The notes: generated by a model from the letters alone, not told the origin. A DNA stretch of 62,487 nucleotides from an uncultured Propionibacteriaceae bacterium (GCA_936924635.1 CAKZHP010000045.1:1-62487); one strand, 5' to 3'; counted from the stretch's first letter, positions 7,753 through 18,006 are shown. Translations and numbers: made by a program.

Positions 7753-9284
7753 CCGCTGCCACGCTTCCACGACGGGCGGGGCGCCTCCGGGCCCCGTCCG
7801 TCGTCGACGTGTGCGCGCTGGCCGTCGCCCTGCTCTGCCTGCTGCCGCTCGGGTTCATCGCCTGGGCCGCCGCGGAGACCGGCCCGGCCCGGATCGTCGA
7901 GGTGGTCTGGCGCCCGCGCGTCGGCGAGCTGCTGCTCAACACGGTCGCGCTGGTGGCGGTCGTGGTGCCGGCCACCGTCGTGATCGGCGTGGCGCAGGCG
8001 CTGCTGGTCGAGCGCACCTCCCTGCCCGGCAGACGCCTGCTGTCGGTGCTGTTCGTGGCACCCCTGGCCGTGCCCGCCTTCGTCGCCAGCTACGCCTGGG
8101 CCACGGTGTGGCCCTCGATCTCCGGCCTGCTGGGCGCGTCGGTGGTCTCGGTCGCCGCGTACGCGCCGTTCGTCTACCTGCCGGTCCTCGCATCCGTGCG
8201 GCGCCTCGACCCCGCGCTCGAGGAGAGCGGCCGGTCGCTGGGCCTCTCCGGCCCCGCCACCCTGGCCCGGGTCGTCCTCCCCCAGCTGCGGCTGTCGGTC
8301 CTCGGCGGCTCGCTGCTGGTCGCGCTGCACCTGCTGGCCGAGTACGGCGCGTTCGCATACGTGCGGTTCGACACCTTCACCACCGCGATCTACGACCAGT
8401 ACCGCTCCACCTTCGCCGGTCCGGCGGCGTCGATGCTGGCCGGTGTGCTGGTGCTGCTGTGCCTCGCCGTCCTGGCCGGCGACGCCTCCGTACGCGGGCG
8501 CCACCGCCACGCCCGCCTCGGCGGCGGCTCGGCGCGACAGCCGCGTCTCGTGGCACTCGGTGTCTGGTCCGTCCCCGCCCTCGCGGCCACCGCCGCCCTG
8601 ATCGCCGCCACGCTCGGCGTCCCCGCGTACGCCCTGGTGCGCTGGCTCTCGTTGACCACCGGCCTCGACGGTGACCTCGTGGGCGCGCTCGTCTCCACGC
8701 TCGCGTACGCGGCCCTGGGCGGCGTGGTCACCTGCCTGGCCGCGCTGCCGGTCGCCTGGCTGTCGGAGCGCCGCGCCACGCGCTGGCCGCGGGTGGTGGA
8801 GGCCGTGACGTACATCGGCTCCTCGCTCCCCGGCATGGTCGTCGGCCTGGCGTTCGTGGCCATCGCGCTGCGCGCCACCCCCGCGCTCTACCAGACCCCC
8901 GTCGTGCTGGTCGCGGCCTATGTCGTGCTCTTCCTCCCCCGCGCCGTCGCCACCCTGCGCGGCGGCATCGCCCAGGCACCGCGGTCGCTGGAGGAGACCG
9001 CCCGCACGCTCGGCTGCACCCCCGCCGCCGCCTTCTGCCGCGTCACCTTGCCGATCCTCGCCCCCGCCCTCGGCGCCGCCGCGGCCCTGACCTTCCTGGG
9101 CGTCGCGGGCGAGCTCACCGCCACCCTCCTGCTCGCGCCGACGGGCACGGAGACGCTGGCCACACGCTTCTGGTCGCTGTCCAGCGAGATCGACTACCCG
9201 GGCGCCGCGCCGTACGCCCTTGCGCTCGTGGCACTCTCGGTGCCGATGACTGCCCTGCTCTTCCGGCAGTCGCGGGAGGGATGA
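7749..9284 (+). CDS. fbpB: Fe(III) ABC transporter permease, two fused membrane domains
   Basis: The protein is about 511 aa with some 12 membrane helices and two binding-protein-dependent permease domains. Each domain carries an EAA loop (LEESGRSLGLSGPATLARV and LEETARTLGCTPAAAFCRV) that contacts the ATPase. The start is uncertain. No ATG, GTG or TTG occurs in frame between the fbpA stop and GTG 7809. I place it at CTG 7749, overlapping the fbpA stop as CTGA, because this keeps the basic PRRAGRLR segment expected inside before helix 1. GTG 7809 would begin directly in the membrane helix. The gene is in operon with fbpA and fbpC. Confidence 0.85.
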   Translation: MTAATLPRRAGRLRAPSVVDVCALAVALLCLLPLGFIAWAAAETGPARIVEVVWRPRVGELLLNTVALVAVVVPATVVIGVAQALLVERTSLPGRRLLSVLFVAPLAVPAFVASYAWATVWPSISGLLGASVVSVAAYAPFVYLPVLASVRRLDPALEESGRSLGLSGPATLARVVLPQLRLSVLGGSLLVALHLLAEYGAFAYVRFDTFTTAIYDQYRSTFAGPAASMLAGVLVLLCLAVLAGDASVRGRHRHARLGGGSARQPRLVALGVWSVPALAATAALIAATLGVPAYALVRWLSLTTGLDGDLVGALVSTLAYAALGGVVTCLAALPVAWLSERRATRWPRVVEAVTYIGSSLPGMVVGLAFVAIALRATPALYQTPVVLVAAYVVLFLPRAVATLRGGIAQAPRSLEETARTLGCTPAAAFCRVTLPILAPALGAAAALTFLGVAGELTATLLLAPTGTETLATRFWSLSSEIDYPGAAPYALALVALSVPMTALLFRQSREG

Positions 9285-9288
9285 CCAC

Positions 9289-10332
9289 ATGAACGACCTG
9301 CTCGTCGTCGACGGGCTGCGGGCGGCGTACGGGCGCAGCGAGGTGCTGCACGGCGTGTCCCTGACCGCGCCACGGGGCTCGGTGGTCGCCGTGGTCGGCC
9401 CTTCTGGCGGCGGCAAGACCACCCTGCTGCGCTGCATCGCCGGGTTCGAGCGGCCCACTGCCGGCTCGATCCACGTCGCCGACCGTGCCGTGACCGACGG
9501 CGCGGTCTGGGTGCCGCCGCACGAGCGGGGCATCGGGTACGTGTCGCAGGACGGCGCCCTGTTCCCTCACCTCTCGGTGGGCCGCAACATCGGGTTCGGG
9601 CTGCCCCGGGCCGAGCGCACCAGCGAGCGCATCGCCGACCTGCTCACCACGGTGAACCTGTCGCCAGACCTCGCCTCGCGGCGACCCGACCAGCTCTCGG
9701 GCGGGCAGCAGCAGCGGGTGTCCCTGGCCCGGGCGCTCGCCCGCCGCCCCGACCTGATGCTGCTCGACGAGCCCTTCTCGGCGCTGGACGCACAGCTGCG
9801 GGAGCGTACGCGCGACCTGGTCGGTGCCGTGCTGGAGACGGCCGGGGTGACCACGCTGCTGGTCACCCATGACCAGGACGAGGCGTTGTCCTTCGCCTCC
9901 GTGGTCGCCGTGCTGGACGCCGGCGAGCTGCGCCAGGCGGGAGCGCCCAGCACCGTGTACGAACGTCCCGTCGACCTGCCCACCGCACGCCTGCTGGGGG
10001 CCACCCTGGAGCTGGAGGCACAGGTGACCCACGGCGTCGCCGCGACGGTCATCGGCCGGGTCCCGGCCCTGGGCGTGCCCGACGGGCCCGCCACCGTCGT
10101 CGCCCGCCCCCACCAGGTGCTGGCGCGGCTCGACGTACGCGGCCCGTGGCAGGTGGTGAGCGTCGCCTTCCACGGCGACCACCGCCGGCTCCAGCTGATG
10201 CGCCACGACGCCGACACCCCCGGCCAGACGACGTTCACCGTGTCCACCGACCAGCAGATCCGCACCGGCGACCGGATGTCGGTGTCGCTGATCGGCCGGT
10301 CGCTGGTCGTGCCCACGGCCGGCCACTCCTAG
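9289..10332 (+). CDS. fbpC: Fe(III) ABC transporter ATP-binding protein
   Basis: The 347-aa ATPase has Walker A GPSGGGKTT, Q-loop VSQDGALF, signature LSGGQQQRVSLARA, Walker B LMLLDEP and a switch His in LLVTHDQDEA. An extra C-terminal domain of about 110 residues resembles the TOBE-type regulatory domain of FbpC/PotA proteins. It starts 4 nt after the permease stop with a ggaggg SD. It energises the fbpAB iron importer. Confidence 0.93.
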   Translation: MNDLLVVDGLRAAYGRSEVLHGVSLTAPRGSVVAVVGPSGGGKTTLLRCIAGFERPTAGSIHVADRAVTDGAVWVPPHERGIGYVSQDGALFPHLSVGRNIGFGLPRAERTSERIADLLTTVNLSPDLASRRPDQLSGGQQQRVSLARALARRPDLMLLDEPFSALDAQLRERTRDLVGAVLETAGVTTLLVTHDQDEALSFASVVAVLDAGELRQAGAPSTVYERPVDLPTARLLGATLELEAQVTHGVAATVIGRVPALGVPDGPATVVARPHQVLARLDVRGPWQVVSVAFHGDHRRLQLMRHDADTPGQTTFTVSTDQQIRTGDRMSVSLIGRSLVVPTAGHS

Positions 10333-10486
10333 CCCGCTCGGGCGGTCGCCCGGCACACCAGCGCCCCGGGGCTGCGGCCCCGAGGACATCGTTGTCCGCC
10401 AGAGCGTCATCTGGAGCCCTTGGCCCGCTATCCTCAGCGCGCAGCCGTGACACGGGGGCACACGACAACTCGCACCAAGGAGCAAC

Positions 10487-10807
10487 ATGTCCTACAACGA
10501 ACCTCAGGGCAACGCGTACGGGACCAACCCCGGCGGCGGCCCGGTGGGCGGTCCCGCCTACAACTCTGGCCCTGTGGGCCCTGCCGAGGACCCGGGCAAG
10601 ACCATGGGCATCGTCGGCCTCGTGCTGGCGTTCCTCTGCAGCCTCGTCGGCCTGATCGTCAGCATCCTGGCCTACAACAAGTCGAAGGCCGCCGGCTTCA
10701 AGAACACCCCGGCCCTCATCGGCATGATCGTGGCCGGCATCTCCCTGGTCCTCGGCGTCATCATGTACGCCACCGGCGGCATGAACGCCTACGTCACGAC
10801 CCCCTGA
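10487..10807 (+). CDS. DUF4190-type small membrane protein, first of a tandem pair
   Basis: The 106-aa protein has a Gly/Pro/Asn-rich N-terminus (YNEPQGNAYGTNPGGGPVGG), then two membrane helices (GIVGLVLAFLCSLVGLIVSI and LIGMIVAGISLVLGVIMYAT) joined by a basic loop YNKSKAAGFKNTPA. This is the DUF4190 pattern. An AAGGAG SD precedes ATG 10487, and TATCCT near 10429 is a possible -10 box. A strong hairpin follows, so it is transcribed alone. The gene at 10941 is a close paralogue. The function is not known. Confidence 0.85.
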   Translation: MSYNEPQGNAYGTNPGGGPVGGPAYNSGPVGPAEDPGKTMGIVGLVLAFLCSLVGLIVSILAYNKSKAAGFKNTPALIGMIVAGISLVLGVIMYATGGMNAYVTTP

Positions 10808-10830
10808 CGCGTCGTCCGCGACACATACCT

Positions 10831-10863
10831 CTCGGCCCCCGCCTGCTGCAGGCGGGGGCCGAG
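10831..10863 (+). terminator. Intrinsic terminator hairpin after first DUF4190 gene
   Basis: CTCGGCCCCCGCCTGC and its complement GCAGGCGGGGGCCGAG form a 16-bp stem with almost no loop. There is no clear U-tract, as is common in actinobacteria. Confidence 0.75.
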
Positions 10864-10940
10864 CCCGTTGCGGACCTGGCACCGGTCGCCGCTAGCATCT
10901 GCGGCGTCCCCCGGCACAGCCCACTCACGAGGGAGCCTCC

Positions 10941-11300
10941 ATGTCCACGAACGAACCGCTCGGCAACGCGTACGGGCCCGGCCCGGTCGGTGGCCCGGCC
11001 TACACCACGCCCACGGGCGTCGACCCCGGCAAGAACCTGGGCATCGCCGGCCTCGTGCTGGCCTTCCTGTGCAGCCTCGTCGGCCTGATCGTCAGCATCA
11101 TCGCCTACAACCAGTCGAAGAAGGCCGGGTTCAAGAACACCCCGGCCCTCATCGGCATCATCGTCGGCGCCGTCTTCCTGGCGCTCGGCCTGGTCGGCTA
11201 TCTCCTGGGCGGCATGGGCGCCTTCTACGCCTACCAGCAGTGCCAGCAGCTCGGCCCGGGGGTGCACGACGTCAACGGCGTCACCGTCACCTGCAGCTGA
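10941..11300 (+). CDS. DUF4190-type small membrane protein, second of a tandem pair
   Basis: The 119-aa protein closely matches the preceding gene across the loop and helices (GLVLAFLCSLVGLIVSI; KKAGFKNTPALIGIIVG). It differs at the C-terminus, which here ends in an extra-membrane tail with two cysteines (QQCQQLGPGVHDVNGVTVTC) that could form a disulfide outside the cell. It has its own promoter region (TAGCAT box near 10894), a GAGGGAG SD and its own terminator. The divergence of tails suggests specialisation after duplication. Confidence 0.85.
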   Translation: MSTNEPLGNAYGPGPVGGPAYTTPTGVDPGKNLGIAGLVLAFLCSLVGLIVSIIAYNQSKKAGFKNTPALIGIIVGAVFLALGLVGYLLGGMGAFYAYQQCQQLGPGVHDVNGVTVTCS

Positions 11301-11314
11301 ACCAGAGCGAACGA

Positions 11315-11344
11315 GACCCCCGCCTCCGCACGGAGGCGGGGGTC
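11315..11344 (+). terminator. Intrinsic terminator hairpin after second DUF4190 gene
   Basis: GACCCCCGCCTCCG-CA-CGGAGGCGGGGGTC is a perfect 14-bp stem with a 2-nt loop, 15 nt after the stop codon. Confidence 0.8.
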
Positions 11345-11394
11345 GTCGCGCCTCCTGGGCCAGAAAGCCCGCCGCGCGGCGTAGCGTGACCGGC

Positions 11395-11664
11395 ATGTGC
11401 CGCAGCATCCACGTCCTTCACAACTTCGAGCCCCCGGCGACGTCGGAGGAGGTGCACGCGGCAGCGCTCCAGTACGTACGCAAGATCGCGGGCACCAGCA
11501 AGCCCTCGAAGGCCAACGAGGCGGCGTTCGAGGAGGCCGTCGCCACGATCGCCCACGCGACGCAGCACCTGCTCGACCACCTGACCACGTCCGCCCCGCC
11601 GAAGGACCGCGACGTCGAGGCCGCCAAGGCCCGGGCACGGGCAGAGGCCAAGTACGCCAGCTGA
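11395..11664 (+). CDS. DUF2277 family protein
   Basis: The 89-aa protein starts MCRSIHVLHNFEPPATSEEV, the hallmark of DUF2277 proteins (Cys at position 2, then a helical body LQYVRKIAGTSKPSKAN). ATG 11395 is preferred over GTG 11386 because family members begin MCR. A TAGCGT box sits 7 nt before this ATG, implying a leaderless transcript. The biochemical role of the family is not established. Confidence 0.88.
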   Translation: MCRSIHVLHNFEPPATSEEVHAAALQYVRKIAGTSKPSKANEAAFEEAVATIAHATQHLLDHLTTSAPPKDRDVEAAKARARAEAKYAS

Positions 11665-11732
11665 CCACTGCTGATCGCCGGCCGGCTTCTCAGACCACCA
11701 CCTCCGTACACCAGCGTCGCTAGGGTGGACGC

Positions 11733-12767
11733 ATGAGCCGCCGCGACCCCGACCCCTCGCTGAACGACACCCCGTACGCCACCGACGAGTTCCACGGGAT
11801 GCCCTACCGGCGTCTGGGCACCAGCGGTCTCCGTGTGCCCGCCGTCGGTGTCGGCACCTGGAAGTTCGGCTACCCCGAGACCGGCGACGCGTCACGCTCT
11901 GACGAGGAGACGTCGCTGGCGATCCTCGACGCAAGCTACGACGAGGGCGCCGTCTTCTGGGACACGGCGAACCGGTACAACAACGGCAGTGGCAACTCCG
12001 AGCGCATCCTCGGCACCTGGTTCGAGGCGAACCCCGGCAAGCGGCGCGACATCGTGCTGGCCACGAAGGTGCACGGCGGCATGGACGGCGTCACCCCCAA
12101 CCACGGCGGTCTCTCCCGGCTGCAGATCATCGAGGGCGTCAAGGCGTGCCTGGAGCGCCTCGCCGTCGACTGGATCGACATGCTCTGGTTCCACCGCTTC
12201 GACGAGGACACCCCTGTCGAGGAGTCGCTGGAGACCGTGGAGGACCTGGTCGAACGCGGCTGGGTGCACTACCTCGGCGTGTCCAACTTCACGACCGGGA
12301 ACGTCACCACCTACCTGGACGTCGCCTCCCGGCTGTCGCGCCGCTGCCGGCCGATCGCGGTGCAGAACCGGTTCGACGCGCTCCACGGCGAGCAGCACGA
12401 GGGAGTGCTCGAGCTGTGCGCCACCGACGCCATCGCGTATGTGCCGTACTCGCCCCTGGCGCAGGGTCTGCTGTCCGACCGGTACGTCGACGAGACCCGG
12501 GTGTCGCAGGGCGACCGGCTCCGCGACGAGGGCACCGAGATCAGCGACTCCGACCGCGCCGCGATCCGCCGGCTCGGCGAGCTCTCCCGTCAGTGGGGCG
12601 TGCCGGCATCGCAGCTGACGCTCGCCTACACCCTGACCCTGCCCGGGATGGGCCCGATGATCCCCTCCTCCTCGACGCCGGAGCAGGCACGCGCCAACGC
12701 GGCCGCCGGCAAGCTGCAGCTGTCGGGCGAGCAGACCGACGCGCTGCGCGAGGTGTTCGGCCGCTGA
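11733..12767 (+). CDS. Aldo/keto reductase, Kv-beta-like subgroup
   Basis: The 344-aa NADPH-dependent oxidoreductase opens MPYRRLGTSGLRVPAVGVGTW. The catalytic tetrad of the AKR barrel is visible: Asp in FWDTANRY, Tyr in the same motif, Lys in LATKVHG and His in MLWFHRFD. The C-terminal SSSTPEQARANA segment is the usual cofactor-phosphate binding region. TAGGGT lies 6 nt before ATG 11733, so the message is probably leaderless. The substrate is unknown. A second AKR gene at 24028 belongs to a different subgroup. Confidence 0.88.
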   Translation: MSRRDPDPSLNDTPYATDEFHGMPYRRLGTSGLRVPAVGVGTWKFGYPETGDASRSDEETSLAILDASYDEGAVFWDTANRYNNGSGNSERILGTWFEANPGKRRDIVLATKVHGGMDGVTPNHGGLSRLQIIEGVKACLERLAVDWIDMLWFHRFDEDTPVEESLETVEDLVERGWVHYLGVSNFTTGNVTTYLDVASRLSRRCRPIAVQNRFDALHGEQHEGVLELCATDAIAYVPYSPLAQGLLSDRYVDETRVSQGDRLRDEGTEISDSDRAAIRRLGELSRQWGVPASQLTLAYTLTLPGMGPMIPSSSTPEQARANAAAGKLQLSGEQTDALREVFGR

Positions 12768-12791
12768 CGGCCGCACCCCTAGCCTGAGGCG

Positions 12792-13391
12792 GTGGCACGA
12801 GCACGGGGTGGGCCGTTCTGGGACTCCCGGGCACGCGTCGCCGCCCGGCGCCGCCGCCGTCTCACCGCCTGGGTCGGCGCCATGCTGGCGGTCGCCTGTG
12901 GTGCGTACCTGATCTGGCAGTGGCGCACGACGTCGCCGTCACCCCCGCCAGCGCCACGCGTGGGCGCGGAGGTGGTCTTCGTCGCCGACGGTGACACCCT
13001 GACGGTGCGTGACGCCGCCGAGACGTACACGGTGCGCCTGATCGGCGTGAACGCGCCTGAGCTGGCGCACTTCGGAGCCCCCGCCGAGTGCTTCGGCGCC
13101 GAGGCGCGGGCAGAGCTCCGGCGGCTCCTGACGGGGCGTACGGTCTCGGTGGTCGCCGACCCCGCGCTGCCCGCGGTCGACCGGTACGACCGGCGCCTGG
13201 CCTATGTCGAGGTCGACGGCACCGACGTCGGGCAGGCCATGATCGCCGGCGGCTTCGCCGTGAGGTACGAGCTGCGCAGCCAGGCCACGCCGCAGCGGTC
13301 GGCGGCCTACCTGGCGGCGGAGCAGCGGGCCGAGGCGGCCCGTACGGGCCTGTGGGGCGCCTGCCCCGCACCGCCGGCACGGCACAGCTGA
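12792..13391 (+). CDS. Membrane-anchored thermonuclease (SNase-like)
   Basis: The 199-aa protein has an Arg-rich N-terminus and one membrane helix at about residues 25-43. A staphylococcal nuclease-like fold follows: VVFVADGDTLTV, VRLIGVNAPEL, a central DRYDRRLAYVEVDG, and GLWGAC at the end. The catalytic Arg/Glu region (RLIGVNAPE and the YDRRLAYV arginine) is present, so activity is likely. It should sit outside the membrane and cleave nucleic acid. GTG 12792 follows TAGCCT by 6 nt, the leaderless arrangement seen elsewhere in the window. Confidence 0.85.
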   Translation: MARARGGPFWDSRARVAARRRRRLTAWVGAMLAVACGAYLIWQWRTTSPSPPPAPRVGAEVVFVADGDTLTVRDAAETYTVRLIGVNAPELAHFGAPAECFGAEARAELRRLLTGRTVSVVADPALPAVDRYDRRLAYVEVDGTDVGQAMIAGGFAVRYELRSQATPQRSAAYLAAEQRAEAARTGLWGACPAPPARHS

Positions 13392-13530
13392 CCGTTCCGG
13401 GGCGTCTGGTGGCGGATCGGCACCGCTGTTCTCGGTGCTATCCGTCACATCCTGCACACCTGTCACGAACCCTTGCGCCGGTGCCCGATCGACGGTGTAG
13501 CGTCACCCCGCATCGGCTCCGGCCGACGGC

Positions 13531-13599
13531 TGCAACGACCCGCTGGCGTGCCACCCCCGCTCGGTCACCCGAGGGCTGTGGGCGCTGCGGGTCGTTGCA
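13531..13599. promoter_or_regulatory. 13-bp inverted repeat upstream of citrate synthase
   Basis: TGCAACGACCCGC (13531-13543) is repeated perfectly in inverse orientation at 13587-13599, separated by 43 nt. It lies in the 375-bp non-coding gap before gltA. It could be a terminator for the nuclease gene or a looped operator. A weak promoter (ATGACA at 13628, TAGGTT at 13652, 18-bp spacer) follows it. I see nothing else in this gap. Confidence 0.5.
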
Positions 13600-13627
13600 C
13601 GTCCCTTCGTCCAGGCCTGCCCCCGCA

Positions 13628-13657
13628 ATGACAACCCCGACGCGTGAGCGGTAGGTT
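13628..13657 (+). promoter_or_regulatory. Possible gltA promoter
   Basis: ATGACA and TAGGTT are 18 bp apart, about 110 nt before the gltA start. The assignment is by hexamer match only. Confidence 0.3.
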
Positions 13658-13766
13658 TGGCTACGTCCGGCTCACTGGTTACGCCGGGCGTGTGCAGTAC
13701 GGGGAGCAGTGCCCTGTCTCCCTTTGACCGGGCACGATCCACCTGGATCGAGACACTGGAGGACAC

Positions 13767-15049
<1,283 letters not shown>

Positions 15050-15053
<4 letters not shown>

Positions 15054-15676
15054 CCTCACCCGTCTCGTCGCTGCCCCCCGCGAGTCCGTTCTGGCGCGAG
15101 CCCGGCAAGGAGCCGGTCGCGCTGGAGGAGGCCGTCCGCCTCTGGTCGAACGAGGCGTTCGGCATCCTCACCGCGGTGGCCAGCCGCTACCGGGCGACGG
15201 TCTCGCCCGGCGAGCTGGCCACGCGGGTACGGGACCGGACCGGTGTCCAGACCAGCCACCCCACCTCGGCCTGGCTGAGCAAGGTGCTGCAGCTGGTCGC
15301 CCACCGGTGCCAGGCCACCGGCGTGCCGCCGCTGACCTCGTTGGTCGTGAACCCCAGCGACGGGACGGTCGGGCCCGCGTACGCCGAGGTGCTGCGCGTG
15401 CAGCGCAAGCCCGTCGGCAACGACGTCTCACGCGAGCGCGAGGCTGCCACCGGGCGGCTGGAGGCGTACCGCCGGTTCGCGCAGGACGTGCCCGCTGATG
15501 CCAAGCCGACCCTGCCCGCACAGCTGGTGCGCACGCTGGAGAAGCCGGTGCGCGTCCGGACCCCGCGGGCTGCCAAGGTGGTCGCCCCCGAGGTGCCGGA
15601 CGTGCCCACGCACCGGATCTGCCCGACCTGCTTCCTGGAGACCCCCGTCAACGGGGAGTGCCAGAACTGCGCTTGA
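15050..15676 (+). CDS. Uncharacterised protein with C-terminal zinc ribbon, coupled to citrate synthase
   Basis: The 208-aa protein is not recognised by family. Its GTG start lies within the gltA stop (GTGA), so it is translated by coupling. The body is mixed alpha/beta (LEEAVRLWSNEAFGILTAVA), with no enzyme motif seen. The last 20 residues hold two CXXC-type pairs (ICPTCFLET and ECQNCA), a likely zinc ribbon. An Arg/Lys-rich linker precedes the ribbon. A nucleic-acid or protein-binding role is possible but unsupported. Confidence 0.75.
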
Positions 15677-15682
15677 GGCGGC

Positions 15683-16795
15683 TCAGTACTCCGAGCGGAG
15701 GCTCCGCAGCAGCCACAGGGTGCCGCCGCTCGCCGAGGAACTCTTGGGCTTCGCGTTGTAGCCGGTCGTCAGGAAGCTGCCGTCGGACAGCATGACGCTC
15801 GAAGGGTTCGCCTGGTCATACGCCCCGGAGTTGTAGATGGAGACCACCCGCCCCGCCACCCAGGTGCTCGTGGGGTTGCTGATGAGCATGCCCACGGTCG
15901 GCCGCTCGACGCGGGAGCGGTCACCGTACGTGAACAGCACCTTGCCGTCGGGGGTCTTCAACAGGTGGTGGGAGCTGGCGAGCACTCCTGCGAAGTACTG
16001 GTACGACTTCGTGGGTGCGCTGCTGTACGCATCCCAGCGCACCACCGTCGCAGGCGAGGGGTCTGTCCCGTTCTGGCTGCGGACCACGCAGACGATCGTG
16101 GTGCCGATCTGGACGAAGCTGGGCTCCTGGTAGACACGCCCGGCGGGGTTGTCGTTGGTGATGATCCGCTGGGGCGACTCGATGATCTCCAGCGTGTTCG
16201 TCTCGGGCACCCAGCGGGTGCGGACGTACCAGGCGCCACCGGTGGTCCCACTGGTGTAGTAGGGCACCAGGACCTCGTTCGCGCGACCCGCGTACGTGTC
16301 GAGGGCCAACGGCGCGCCGTGGCAGAAGGCCGTGAAGCTGAGCAGCCGCTTGGGCTCGGTGAAGTAGTTCCAGCCCGGCTTCCAGACCGAGTAGTAGACC
16401 GCTCCGGTGGACGTGAAGAACGTCATGATGACGCTGCCGTCCTTCATGAGCCCCAGCTTGGGGTCGCGGGTGTCGATCCCGGCCGTGGCGCCCGCCGCGG
16501 CGAGGGCGTTGTGCGGGGTGGACCAGGAGGTGCCGTCCGCGCTGGTCGAGAAGGCGATCCGGATCACGCCGACGGTGCCGGCGTGCTCGGTGGCCTTGTG
16601 CCAGACCGCCATGATGCGGCCGTCGTTGAGGCGGAGGAGGTCCGGGAAGCGGGCCTCGTACTCCCCCGGCTCCTGCACCACCTGGCCGTGGAACGCGACG
16701 GCGGCGGCGCTGGCGACACCGAGGCTAGAGACCACCGGTGCGGCGAGCGCACCCAGCACCAGGCTGCGGCGTGAGAGCGAGAAGGGGCTGTCCAT
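15683..16795 (-). CDS. Tat-exported sialidase-like (BNR repeat) protein
   Basis: The 370-aa protein starts at ATG 16795 (AGGAGG 7 nt upstream; the longer frame to 16843 is not needed). It has a twin-arginine signal, FSLSRRSLVLGALAAPVVSS. The mature part looks like a six-bladed exo-sialidase/neuraminidase. An RFPDLLRL segment resembles the Arg-X-Pro start of sialidases, and an Asp-box-like STSADGTSW follows, with tandem beta blades such as DTRDPKLGLMKDGSV. Substrate is inference: sialic acid would fit the NanE/NanA relics at 44 kb, but related BNR hydrolases act on other glycans. The gene is convergent with the zinc-ribbon gene. Confidence 0.7.
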   Translation of the reverse strand: MDSPFSLSRRSLVLGALAAPVVSSLGVASAAAVAFHGQVVQEPGEYEARFPDLLRLNDGRIMAVWHKATEHAGTVGVIRIAFSTSADGTSWSTPHNALAAAGATAGIDTRDPKLGLMKDGSVIMTFFTSTGAVYYSVWKPGWNYFTEPKRLLSFTAFCHGAPLALDTYAGRANEVLVPYYTSGTTGGAWYVRTRWVPETNTLEIIESPQRIITNDNPAGRVYQEPSFVQIGTTIVCVVRSQNGTDPSPATVVRWDAYSSAPTKSYQYFAGVLASSHHLLKTPDGKVLFTYGDRSRVERPTVGMLISNPTSTWVAGRVVSIYNSGAYDQANPSSVMLSDGSFLTTGYNAKPKSSSASGGTLWLLRSLRSEY

Positions 16796-16810
16796 GGAAG
16801 ACCTCCTACG

Positions 16811-16830
16811 TTGTGGCGGCGTTGCCACAA
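16811..16830 (-). promoter_or_regulatory. Palindrome in the sialidase 5' leader
   Basis: TTGTGGC-GGCGTT-GCCACAA has perfect 7-bp arms. It ends 16 nt before the sialidase-like start codon, so it could be an operator or an RNA hairpin near the ribosome site. Confidence 0.4.
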
Positions 16831-16962
16831 GGGCTGATGACAAAGAGCACCTGACCCGACAGTAAGTCGAACAGCGTTTCGCGACAAGGGTCTGACTTGT
16901 CTCGGATCGTACGCGCGATGCCCGGGCCTGGTCTCAGGCGGCCGGTGTGGTCTGATGGGCAC

Positions 16963-18003
16963 GTGCAGCAGACCGTACCGAGCCCCACGCCCGAGGTCAC
17001 CGCCTTCATCGAGGGCCTACCGAAGGCCGAGCTCCACGTGCACCACGTGGGGTCGGCGTCACCGCAGGTGGTCGCCGAGCTGGCCGCGCGGCACGGGGGC
17101 CGGGTGCCGAGCGATCCGGCAGCGCTGGCCGACTTCTTCGTCTTCACCGACTTCGCCCACTTCGTCGAGCTCTACCTCTCGGTCGTCGACCTCATCCGCA
17201 CCGGCGAGGACGTAAGGACGCTCACGTACGGGATCGCCGAGGAGCTGGCACGGCAGCAGGTCCGCTACGTCGAGCTCACCTGCACCCCGTACACGCAGGT
17301 GCGGGCGGGCGTGCCGATCGAGGCGTACGTGGAGGCGATCGAAGACGCCCGCGTCGCGGCCGAGCGCGACCTCGGCCTGGTGATGCGGTGGATCTGGGAC
17401 ATCCCGGGCGAGGACGGGGTGCCGGCGGGCGAGCAGACGCTCGCGTACGCGCTGGAGCACGGTCCCTCGGCGCTGGTCGGCTTCGGGCTGGGCGGCCCGG
17501 AGATCGGGGTGCCGCGGCCGCAGTTCGCCGACGTGTTCGCGCGGGCCCGGGCGGCCGGCCTGCACTCGGTGCCGCACGCCGGCGAGACCACCGGGCCGGA
17601 GACGATCTGGGACGCGCTCAACCTCCTGGGAGCCGAGCGGATCGGGCACGGCACCTCGGCGGTGGCCGATCCCCGGCTGGTCCAGCACCTGGCCGCGAAC
17701 GCGATCCCGGTGGAGGTATCGCCGACCTCGAACATCCGCACCAGAGCGGTCGGCACGTACGAGGAGCACCCCCTCCCCCAGCTCGTCGCCGCAGGCGTGC
17801 GGGTCTCGATCAGCTCCGACGACCCGCCGATGTTCGCGACGACGCTGGAGCGCGAGTACGGGATCGCCGCGGCCATGCTCGGGCTGGACGCCGCCGGTGT
17901 GGCGGAGCTGGCGAGGGGTGCCGTGCGGCAGTCCTTCGCCCCCGACGAGGTCAAGCAGCGCATCCTCGGCGAGATCGACGCGTACGCGGCGGGCCAGGCC
18001 TGA
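16963..18003 (+). CDS. add: Adenosine deaminase family protein
   Basis: This is a 346-aa metal-dependent hydrolase of the adenosine/AMP deaminase superfamily. The metal ligands and catalytic residues are visible: HVHHVG near the start, the VPHAGETTGPE motif, ERIGHGTSA, and SISSDDPPMF at the end of the barrel. It probably converts adenosine to inosine for purine salvage. Some relatives act on aminodeoxyfutalosine or other purines. I start at GTG 16963, just before the conserved region; ATG 16918 and TTG 16897 are in-frame alternatives with no better SD. Confidence 0.85.
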   Translation: MQQTVPSPTPEVTAFIEGLPKAELHVHHVGSASPQVVAELAARHGGRVPSDPAALADFFVFTDFAHFVELYLSVVDLIRTGEDVRTLTYGIAEELARQQVRYVELTCTPYTQVRAGVPIEAYVEAIEDARVAAERDLGLVMRWIWDIPGEDGVPAGEQTLAYALEHGPSALVGFGLGGPEIGVPRPQFADVFARARAAGLHSVPHAGETTGPETIWDALNLLGAERIGHGTSAVADPRLVQHLAANAIPVEVSPTSNIRTRAVGTYEEHPLPQLVAAGVRVSISSDDPPMFATTLEREYGIAAAMLGLDAAGVAELARGAVRQSFAPDEVKQRILGEIDAYAAGQA

Positions 18004-18006
18004 CCC

